From Eubacterium ruminantium (GTDB taxonomy: Bacteria > Bacillota > Clostridia > Lachnospirales > Lachnospiraceae): a stretch of 64,000 bases of DNA. Below are positions 25,581-32,577 of the stretch, one piece after another. The translations under genes and the position numbers were made by a program. Each line of letters begins with the position of its first letter. Within the stretch, counting starts at the first letter, position 1. Where the stretch lies: NCBI GenBank assembly GCA_900108205.1, contig FNUU01000004.1:62001-126000 (forward strand), written 5' to 3'. The notes below the pieces were generated by a model, which saw nothing but the letters and a program-made list of their open reading frames with translations, was not told the origin of the DNA and did not search any database.

Positions 25581-25714
25581 CCTGCCATTGAATATTGTAT
25601 TACATTTATTTAAGCCACCACTTCATTCTTCTTAGCTTCTTTATACTCATTATTATTAATTAGCATAATATGCATTCTCCCTTCACTTTGTGCAAGCAAA
25701 CCTGCACAATTATT

Positions 25715-26083
25715 CTAAAACATTGCAAGCTCAGAATATTCATAATCTGATTTTGCGTTACTCAAACATTCATTCATAAATGACTTTAAAATCTTTGTTG
25801 TATGCGGGTATTCAACTTCGAGTTCTTGAATTTCAATTTTATACTTTTCTGCTTTAATTTTCTGGTCACTTCCGTCAGAAACCCAGCGAACACCTAACGA
25901 ATTATAAAATGAGGTGAAAACTGCTCTATCTAATCTATCATTATCATATTCTTCAAGCAACGCTCTAGCAAATTCACGAGGAAAGAAATCATCAGCCCCC
26001 TTCTTTGAACGTCCAATAATCTCGCCCACATAATATATTCCATTCTCTGAAGATGTCGTAAATGGTAAAAATATCTTACCCAT
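25715..26083 (-). CDS. Small hypothetical partner of the helicase
   Basis: 122 residues, not recognised. It starts G-K-I-F-L-P-F-T-T-S-S-E-N-G, has a charged middle helix and ends in a helical tail (T-K-I-L-K-S-F-M-N-E-C). Its ATG overlaps the stop of the helicase gene (GGGTAA/ATGGGTAA) by 8 bases, so the two are translationally coupled and probably act together. It is followed by a terminator, closing a two-gene unit. Confidence 0.6.
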   Translation of the reverse strand: MGKIFLPFTTSSENGIYYVGEIIGRSKKGADDFFPREFARALLEEYDNDRLDRAVFTSFYNSLGVRWVSDGSDQKIKAEKYKIEIQELEVEYPHTTKILKSFMNECLSNAKSDYEYSELAMF

Positions 26084-29000
26084 TAACTATATACTGATAA
26101 ATATCCTCCCTAACAGGAGTATCCAGCTTCCACTCTATCTCCACAGCAGTCTTATCAGTATTAGCCATAATAAACTCATTCGCATTTCCTGTAGCTGTCA
26201 TTCTACCAAGATAATAGAACTCCTTGGAGATTTTATCATCTTTGTTCTTTCTCACAAAAAGTTCAACATCTATGCCACGTTCCTTTGCATGAAGGAAGTT
26301 CTGAACATCTCCCGATCCAACTTTCTTTCCCGATTTAGAAATAGCAATGAGAACACTTCTATCAATAAATCTATCTTCATATTTTGTAGAATCACTTATT
26401 TCTTCACTTTTATCATAATTAATAAAGACTGGATACGTCATTGTCTTCTTATCCAGCATATATCCATTCATAACTGACGAAAGATTCTTTTCCCAGTTAA
26501 GAAGTCTACAAACATCTTCATAAGTATATTTCTGATACAGCACCAGCTCTGTATCCTTATAAGTCTTGGAATAATCTCGCTCGTATCTGTATCTTCCGAA
26601 TTCAAGAAGCTCTTTCACGATGTCGTAGAACTCTTTGTTATGAATCATTTTCTGTAGAGGCTTGCTTATCTCGAAGTCACCATCCTGGCTCTTCTCGATA
26701 AATACACAATCCTCGTAGGTCTTCTTTCCGGAACCGGATGGGAATTCATTTGTAAGTACATTTACAACACTCTTCACAACCTTGTCCGGGCAGTCCTTGT
26801 TGTAATTCTCCTTCAGAGAAGTCTTCATCCCCTGAACCAGCGCATCATTATAAATCAGCATGCGAGAAAGCATTTCCAGTTCATGTATACGCTTTCCACT
26901 TGCGAGTTTCTTGGAAATGAATTCGACTATCTTCTCTTCACTTGCAGAAAGCCTTACCTTATAATCCTTCTCATACTTCACTAGGAACTTGTAATATGAG
27001 CCAAGGGAATTATTGTCGAATATTCGGAGCACATCCATTTCACCGTATCTGTCGAAATCCATAAGATTCGGAATGCGTCCCAGCTTATATTTCAAATTCT
27101 TATAATTCTCTTTAATAAGCTTTATATCGCTGAAGTTCGCTGTATCGATTGCAGCGTAAATCTTCTTCTTGGATATCTCATCAAAATGAATCGTAGAGAT
27201 TCCCGGTATAACCTTCTCTCCTTCAGTAACATAGCGGCGGATATTGTCCTTGTTGTAGGTCCTGTCGCCCGAAAGAGCAATCGGAATCATAAAGTTATTC
27301 TTATAGTTGGCAATGAAATCCAGGATAACTACGAAGTCCTTATCATCAGCCTTTCTGAGACCACGGCCAAGCTGCTGGACAAATACAATCGGCGACTCTG
27401 TCGGACGGAGCATAACAACCTGATTCACCTCAGGGATATCAACACCTTCATTGAATATATCCACAGTGAAAATGTAATCGAGATAATCATCGTATCTATC
27501 ACTCTTATTCGCTTCTTTCACAATGCTATTAGTTTTATTATTTCGATTACTGATCATTTCAAGTGTACTTTCGGAGACATCCTTTGTGAGAAGTTCTATC
27601 GCAGCTTCTCTTTCTTCCTGAGAATCTGCCCCGGTAAGAGCTTTCGTCTTATATCCTCTTTCGTTAAATATGCCACTAAGAGTTTCTGCTTCTTTCCTGG
27701 AACTGCAGAAGATAAGCCCCTTCACTCTGTCACCGGAATATCCATAAAAGTTCATTTGCCGAGTGATGTAATCGACTCTCTTATCAGACACAAGGAATCT
27801 GAAATTCTCAATTTCGGTTTTCTCATCAATTACTACACCATCTAATTCCATATCTGTTATGCCAAAATAATGGAATGGACAGAGAAGATTCTCCTCCATA
27901 GCCTGCTGTAGTCTAATTTCAAGAGCAATATTATGATCAAAAGTATTAAAAACATCAAAGTCGTCTGTACGTTCAGGAGACGCCGTCATACCAAGCCAGA
28001 ATTCCGGCTCAAAATAATCCATAATCTTCTGATAACTGGACGCACCTGTTCTATGAGCCTCGTCAATAACAATAGTTTTGAAGCAATCCTTCTGGAACTG
28101 CGTCATAACTTCTTCCTTTGACATCATTTGCATAGTTGCAAAGAGAATATCCGCATCAGTATCCTTGCTATTACCTGAAAGAAGTCCGTAAGTCTTGCTT
28201 CGACCAAATACATTTTTATATGACTTCATCGCCTGCTTTGCAATCTGCTCACGGTGGACAATGAAAAGAATGCGGCTAGATTTCTTAGAATTATTCTTGA
28301 AACCACTCTTAACATTACCATCATTATCACCCATCGCATCACGGAGTCCGAAGGCAGATGCGTACGTTTTGCCCGTCCCGGTTGCTGATATAAGTAGCGC
28401 CTTATCTTCTCCCTGCTCTCTTATCTTTTTCAGATTATTGATAAAGTCCACCTGCATAGAATTTGGTGAGAGTCTATACTGTTCCAGTGAAACAACAGGA
28501 CTCGCCTGAGCAGCTAGTTTTCTCTGCTTCTTTATAGTCTGATACTTAGTTCTATATTCTTCAATGAAATCCTCATACTTACTTGTATGATTCTTATCAT
28601 CCCACAGCGCATCAAAAGCTGACTGTATGTTCTTATACATTTCACCTTCAGCTGTTGATACCATTTTTGTATTCCACTCTTTATTTACTGAAAGAGCTTT
28701 GCCGGTCATGTTAGAGCTTCCAATAATGAATGTATAAGTTTCATCACGCTTAAAGATATAGCCTTTTGTATGGAAGCCGATTCTTTCTGTGTCAGGTGTC
28801 GGAGTAGTCCCATCTTCTAAAACTGTGCTTACTTCACCTACAACGCCAGAACCGGTTAATACTGCATCCTCATGATACATACGAAGCTCGATATTCTTAA
28901 AGTCTGCAAGCTTATCCAGAGCTTTGGGATCCGTGAACATATTGTAATCAGTTGTGAGGACCTTTCCCGGAACACCTCTTTCTTCAAGTTCTTTGAATGT

Positions 29001-29222
29001 AAGAAGCAAAGGCTCTATTCCTCCAAGGGTTATAAAGGCAACACTAAAAGTAAAGGAGTCACATCTCTTAAGCTCTTTCTCTATTGATGTGAGAACCTTT
29101 ACTCCTTTTGTATGATCATTTGAAATGAAGTCCGGTTTAAAGGCAACACTGGATTTATTTGTTGAATCTATAAATGCAGTGGTTGCACCGGTTATGATTT
29201 GTTCTTTATTATTTTTCAACAT
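26076..29222 (-). CDS. PLD-nuclease / DEAD helicase / DUF3427 protein
   Basis: 1048 residues. The N-terminal phospholipase-D-like domain (about 40-200) has H-T-K-G-Y-I-F and G-S-S-N-M-T, one HKD-type half-site. The SF2 helicase core follows: Walker A S-A-T-G-T-G-K-T (about 279), I-D-E-A-H-R, G-M-T-A-S-P-E-R-T-D, and motif VI Q-Q-L-G-R-G-L-R-K. The C-terminal ~330 residues are DUF3427. Proteins of this order occur in accessory, restriction-like settings; the role here (nucleic-acid-cleaving defence protein) is an inference from the domains and the toxin/Abi surroundings. All helicase motifs look intact. A GAGAGAGG site precedes the ATG. Confidence 0.88.
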   Translation of the reverse strand: MLKNNKEQIITGATTAFIDSTNKSSVAFKPDFISNDHTKGVKVLTSIEKELKRCDSFTFSVAFITLGGIEPLLLTFKELEERGVPGKVLTTDYNMFTDPKALDKLADFKNIELRMYHEDAVLTGSGVVGEVSTVLEDGTTPTPDTERIGFHTKGYIFKRDETYTFIIGSSNMTGKALSVNKEWNTKMVSTAEGEMYKNIQSAFDALWDDKNHTSKYEDFIEEYRTKYQTIKKQRKLAAQASPVVSLEQYRLSPNSMQVDFINNLKKIREQGEDKALLISATGTGKTYASAFGLRDAMGDNDGNVKSGFKNNSKKSSRILFIVHREQIAKQAMKSYKNVFGRSKTYGLLSGNSKDTDADILFATMQMMSKEEVMTQFQKDCFKTIVIDEAHRTGASSYQKIMDYFEPEFWLGMTASPERTDDFDVFNTFDHNIALEIRLQQAMEENLLCPFHYFGITDMELDGVVIDEKTEIENFRFLVSDKRVDYITRQMNFYGYSGDRVKGLIFCSSRKEAETLSGIFNERGYKTKALTGADSQEEREAAIELLTKDVSESTLEMISNRNNKTNSIVKEANKSDRYDDYLDYIFTVDIFNEGVDIPEVNQVVMLRPTESPIVFVQQLGRGLRKADDKDFVVILDFIANYKNNFMIPIALSGDRTYNKDNIRRYVTEGEKVIPGISTIHFDEISKKKIYAAIDTANFSDIKLIKENYKNLKYKLGRIPNLMDFDRYGEMDVLRIFDNNSLGSYYKFLVKYEKDYKVRLSASEEKIVEFISKKLASGKRIHELEMLSRMLIYNDALVQGMKTSLKENYNKDCPDKVVKSVVNVLTNEFPSGSGKKTYEDCVFIEKSQDGDFEISKPLQKMIHNKEFYDIVKELLEFGRYRYERDYSKTYKDTELVLYQKYTYEDVCRLLNWEKNLSSVMNGYMLDKKTMTYPVFINYDKSEEISDSTKYEDRFIDRSVLIAISKSGKKVGSGDVQNFLHAKERGIDVELFVRKNKDDKISKEFYYLGRMTATGNANEFIMANTDKTAVEIEWKLDTPVREDIYQYIVNG

Positions 29223-29441
29223 ATGATTACCTCTCTCAACATCATATGAATTTTATAAAGTCTACTCAAAGTCTACTTCGCATAAGCAATCAGACCTACC
29301 GTCGTAGATCTGATTGCATTCCTCCTATGTTATTTTACGTTTTCAACGGCCGTTCAGAAAATGTAATTTTTAGCTCTCGATTCGAAGAATCGAGGGTCTG
29401 CCTTTTAGGCAGATGCATTCTGCTAATCAGAGCAAGTTTGA
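29223..29441 (-). other. Structured intergenic leader upstream of the helicase
   Basis: Three hairpins in 130 bases: 29286-29317 (14-bp stem with one mismatch, GCAATCAGA... / ...TCTGATTGC), 29376-29394 (CTCGATTC/GAATCGAG) and 29397-29413 (TCTGCC/GGCAGA). The first has a relative at 31762-31794. None has a clear T-run on the minus strand except a short TAAAAATT after the second. No gene is present. Confidence 0.55.
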
Positions 29442-30242
29442 TTACTCATTGCTAACCTCATTCATCATACGATTATATAATTCCGATATCTTATTCCAAT
29501 CTGTTTTAGAATTGGAACCAGATTTTAAAAATCCAAGTTTTTGCTCAAATCCCTCTTTTCTCATCTCATTTTCACGACATAAACCTGGGATATCCACATA
29601 AACACCTGAGATACCATTATCCCTTACATTCTCTACTTGTTTATCCATATCTACTGTAAATGCCTCATAGAAACGAGATACTTCTTTTATAAAATCAGAA
29701 TAATTCATTTCATATATTCCGCTAGGTGAAGTCCATATACTATTTCCCTGTTCATCCGTATAATCACTTTTCCAAAGTAACTTAATCCTATCACCATTTC
29801 TGAAACATCCTATATCCGGACCACCAATCAAGTGCGCTGAATCAAAGCTTCTAGCTAATATCGGATCATATAATTCATAGTATACATCGAAATAAAACTC
29901 ATCAAATTCTTCATCACTCAAATCATAATATAATGATTTCCACTTTTCCATTCTGGCATCAAAAGTTTCAATGTCGTTATAGATATAATCCGGGACTGAC
30001 TCAGCAACGAATGGAAATGTATTAAAGAAATCCTCAAGAAACCGACTAAGCTGATAGTCATTATATATTATAGGTTCATCCCACTCATTAAAATGCGGTT
30101 CTTTATACTCATATATAATTCCATCCCCGGCCTCTATCCACAGCAAACCATCCGTTAATCCGAACCAACTCAGAGATTTTTCTTTATCTCCCCACGGAAT
30201 TATTTTTTCAGGCCTCTGTAATATATGATTTATTTTAAACAT
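29442..30242 (-). CDS. DUF5984-like hypothetical protein
   Basis: 266 residues, acidic, soluble. The N-terminus (P-W-G-D-K, then L-S-W-F-G-L-T-D-G followed by a Trp-containing strand) matches my memory of DUF5984 proteins, whose function is unknown. Its ATG overlaps the end of the cupin gene by 8 bases, making it the last gene of the AbiEi-PPOX-cupin transcript. It ends just before the structured leader of the helicase. Confidence 0.6.
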   Translation of the reverse strand: MFKINHILQRPEKIIPWGDKEKSLSWFGLTDGLLWIEAGDGIIYEYKEPHFNEWDEPIIYNDYQLSRFLEDFFNTFPFVAESVPDYIYNDIETFDARMEKWKSLYYDLSDEEFDEFYFDVYYELYDPILARSFDSAHLIGGPDIGCFRNGDRIKLLWKSDYTDEQGNSIWTSPSGIYEMNYSDFIKEVSRFYEAFTVDMDKQVENVRDNGISGVYVDIPGLCRENEMRKEGFEQKLGFLKSGSNSKTDWNKISELYNRMMNEVSNE

Positions 30243-30588
30243 CTTGTATTCTACCCTTCACCCTTTGTCCACCGAAGGCATGTATAGATCTCGTGCCAGC
30301 CTTTACTCTTCCGCCCTGCAGGCTTCCCTTTGGAATGAAGAGCTCATCACCGGCATGTAGTACATATTCTTTTCCATCTATAGTTACGATATATTCTCCT
30401 TCTACACAAAGCATATATTCGTCATAATCGTGAGTATGTTCCTTAGATACTCTGTCAGCCTTATATATCCAAAATGCCATCTGGCTTCCGTCATTTGCTG
30501 TATAATAGTAGCCTTCTATATCCGGCGTATTCTGCTGATCAGCAGGTATCATATTTTCTTTTCTAAACATAAACTCAGGAAAGTTCAT
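30235..30588 (-). CDS. Small cupin-domain protein
   Basis: 117 residues from the ATG at 30588 (five codons inside the longer frame). A single cupin barrel with the metal-binding H-T-H-D-Y-D-E-Y and later H-A-F-G-G; the strand V-T-I-D-G-K-E-Y and the loop A-G-D-E-L-F-I-P-K-G are typical. The substrate is unknown. It lies between a PPOX gene and the DUF5984 gene with almost no spacing. Confidence 0.82.
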   Translation of the reverse strand: MNFPEFMFRKENMIPADQQNTPDIEGYYYTANDGSQMAFWIYKADRVSKEHTHDYDEYMLCVEGEYIVTIDGKEYVLHAGDELFIPKGSLQGGRVKAGTRSIHAFGGQRVKGRIQDV

Positions 30589-30592
30589 TTTA

Positions 30593-31015
30593 TTAATCCT
30601 CACAAATAAAATCTTCTGTCTTTAGGTCACAGTAATATCTTCCCCTTACTGCTGTAAACTTAAGAACACAGTAGTCCGGATCAGTAACTCCCTTCTTGTA
30701 GAACATGGTATCCCCTCTTCTCCAGATCATATTCTTTATTTCCTGATCTGTCAGAACTTCCATGGTTCCAATTAACATGACGCCCTCATATTTGATCAAG
30801 CCCTTATGATAGAAATAAATGCTGGCATTTGGATTATCCCGAAACTGCTTAACCCTCAAAGAAGATGTATTCGTAGAAAAATAAAATTCCTTTAAACCAT
30901 TTCTCTTTCGAGGTTTTAGCATAGCCTTAATATTCGGAAATCCTTCCTCATCTACTGAAGTAACAAAACTCACCTTCTGCTTATCTATAAATTTTACTAA
31001 ATGATTATTCATCAT
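30593..31015 (-). CDS. Pyridoxamine 5'-phosphate oxidase-like (PPOX) flavin protein
   Basis: 140 residues from the ATG at 31015 (TTAGGGA upstream; an upstream in-frame ATG at 31051 would overlap the AbiEi gene). Split-barrel motifs: V-S-F-V-T-S-V-D-E-E-G-F-P-N, K-E-F-Y-F-S-T-N-T-S, and A-S-I-Y-F-Y. Such proteins bind FMN or F420 and reduce varied substrates. It takes the place normally held by the AbiEii toxin gene behind AbiEi. Confidence 0.85.
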   Translation of the reverse strand: MMNNHLVKFIDKQKVSFVTSVDEEGFPNIKAMLKPRKRNGLKEFYFSTNTSSLRVKQFRDNPNASIYFYHKGLIKYEGVMLIGTMEVLTDQEIKNMIWRRGDTMFYKKGVTDPDYCVLKFTAVRGRYYCDLKTEDFICED

Positions 31016-31031
31016 TTCCCTAAGATTCAAA

Positions 31032-31574
31032 TTATAACACCTCCTCATCAAGTGCCTTAGATATCATCTTACTTTTGGGGAATATCGAGGCATATTCCTG
31101 AATTCGCCATATTTCCAGATTACCTATTATTTCTCTATAGTTCATAATAATTTCCTTATATAAATCATATGGCATATTGTTTTTATTACGCAACAATTCT
31201 ATTAACATTCTTTCTTTATCATAGATTTTTGCTTTTATACCATCTATTTCTTTTATTACAATACCCAAAGAGAATAAATCCTCTCTAACATATACCTGAT
31301 GTACCCTAACATCCATAATCTTAGCAGCCTTTGAAAGCGTAGCTATATCATATTTTTCTGGAACCAGATTTGTTAATCCATGACAATAAAATGCATATTC
31401 ACCAGTTAGAACAGTATTCGGATATTTTTTCATAATTATCTCTAACTCAGATTCATATCTATTTGTCGAATAAATACCAGGTTCCAAACGATAAAGTGTT
31501 TGTTCTTTTATTGCCTGAGATAATTTATATGCACTTCCATATTCATTTATTGCTTCATTATAAGATAATAACAT
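31032..31574 (-). CDS. AbiEi-family antitoxin-like regulator (orphan)
   Basis: 180 residues. An N-terminal winged HTH (about 1-50: A-Y-K-L-S-Q-A-I-K-E, then Y-R-L-E-P-G-I-Y) is followed by the AbiEi core (T-G-E-Y-A-F-Y-C-H-G-L-T-N). AbiEi normally represses its operon and restrains the nucleotidyltransferase toxin AbiEii. No AbiEii reading frame follows; PPOX, cupin and DUF5984 genes do. Two CGGTAA/TTACCG palindromes around its promoter suggest that it still autoregulates. Confidence 0.8.
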   Translation of the reverse strand: MLLSYNEAINEYGSAYKLSQAIKEQTLYRLEPGIYSTNRYESELEIIMKKYPNTVLTGEYAFYCHGLTNLVPEKYDIATLSKAAKIMDVRVHQVYVREDLFSLGIVIKEIDGIKAKIYDKERMLIELLRNKNNMPYDLYKEIIMNYREIIGNLEIWRIQEYASIFPKSKMISKALDEEVL

Positions 31575-31586
31575 TTTTCTAAACCT

Positions 31587-31680
31587 CGGTAATATTTTAT
31601 TTTTTACCTTTCTTTACATTAGTTTATCAAATCAATAATATTTGTCAACGAAAACATCGGTAATATTTGCATTTTTACCG
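31587..31680 (-). promoter_or_regulatory. AbiEi promoter with twin CGGTAA palindromes
   Basis: CGGTAA-N11-TTACC (31587-31608) and CGGTAA-N11-TTACCG (31658-31680). Between them, on the minus strand, TTGACA (31643-31648), 16-bp spacer and TAAACT (31621-31626). The arrangement fits cooperative repression by AbiEi. Confidence 0.7.
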
Positions 31681-31960
31681 AGTTCCACTTCATAACTATT
31701 GTAAGTTTATATTTTCATAAATATCCGCATCTTATATTTTTTTGCGGATGTTTTTATAACAAAACCAGACCTACCCTAGTCGTAGATCTGGTTTCACTAC
31801 CTCCTGTATTATTTTGTTATTAAACCCTGGCCTGTCTATATAACAATATTTGAAGAAAAATTCTCCTTAAAAATCAGAAAAAACGCTTTTTTGAAAAAGG
31901 ACAAAATCTGGGAGTACCCTATTTATAAGGTCTCCGCGACTTTGTCCCTATTATGACATA
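31681..31960. other. Intergenic stretch with hairpins, no gene
   Basis: Holds an ATCCGCA/TGCGGAT stem near 31722-31750, a hairpin at 31762-31794 (AAACCAGA / TCTGGTTT, related to that at 29286), and a long hairpin at 31899-31947 (GGACAAA/TTTGTCC with an inner GGAG-ACC/GGT-CTCC stem) right at the broken end of the helicase remnant. No supported coding frame. Confidence 0.5.
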
Positions 31961-32487
31961 TTACCCGGTTGCGCTGATAAGAAGCGCTTTATTTTCACCC
32001 TTTTCTACAAGCGCCTTAAGGTTATTGATAAATTCTATCTGCATCTTGTTTGGTGCAAGCTTGTATTGTTCAAGTGAAACAATATGCGGATTGTTTTCAG
32101 CATTTTCCTCTTCACTTTTCTTTGCATATTCAAGCGCTATCTTTTTCTGCTTCTTGATAGCCTCATATCTAATACGATATTCATCTATGAATTCATCATA
32201 AGACTTTGTATGATCTGCATCGCTCCAAAGCTTGTTAAACTCTGCAGTGATATTTTTATACATTTCGCCTTCTTCAGTAGAAACAAGCTTTGTATTCCAC
32301 TCTTTATTAACCGCCAGCGCTCTGTCGGTCATGTTAGCGCTTCCGATAATAAATGTATAAGTTTCATCTTTCTTGAAAATATATCCTTTGATATGAATTC
32401 CGGCTTATATGCAACGCTGGATTTATTTGCAGAATCAATAAATGCAGTCGTTGCTCCGGATTTGATTTTTTCAATATGATTGCTCAT
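31961..32487 (-). pseudogene. Remnant of a second PLD/DEAD/DUF3427 helicase
   Basis: The start (ATG at 32487 after GAGGGTG) encodes about 30 residues paralogous to the intact helicase (S-G-A-T-T-A-F-I-D-S), then a deletion of roughly 130 codons joins out of frame to the G-Y-I-F-K-K-D-E-T-Y segment. The next frame runs through N-M-T-D-R-A-L-A-V-N-K-E-W and stops inside Walker A (I-S-A-T-G, then TAA). Helicase and DUF3427 parts are gone. It is clearly dead; the close match to 26076-29222 shows that two copies once stood here. Confidence 0.85.
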
Positions 32488-32577
32488 AAGCACCCTCATT
32501 CAAAATGATTTTCATTATTTTATTGACTGGACTATTCCGAGGCTTTTGGTGCTGTGCTATTCGGGAAAACAGGCACG

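Noticed and set aside
25630..25700. Peptide of 18-21 codons downstream of the helicase partner
   Set aside because: AT-rich, the ribosome site is too close to the first ATG, and no family features; likely chance.
27186..27845. 219-codon plus-strand frame
   Set aside because: Shadow of the helicase gene on the opposite strand; no domain or start signal.
31899..31947. Insertion-sequence terminal repeat
   Set aside because: Only one hairpin was seen, with no transposase, second end or target duplication; kept as a finding but not called as a mobile element.
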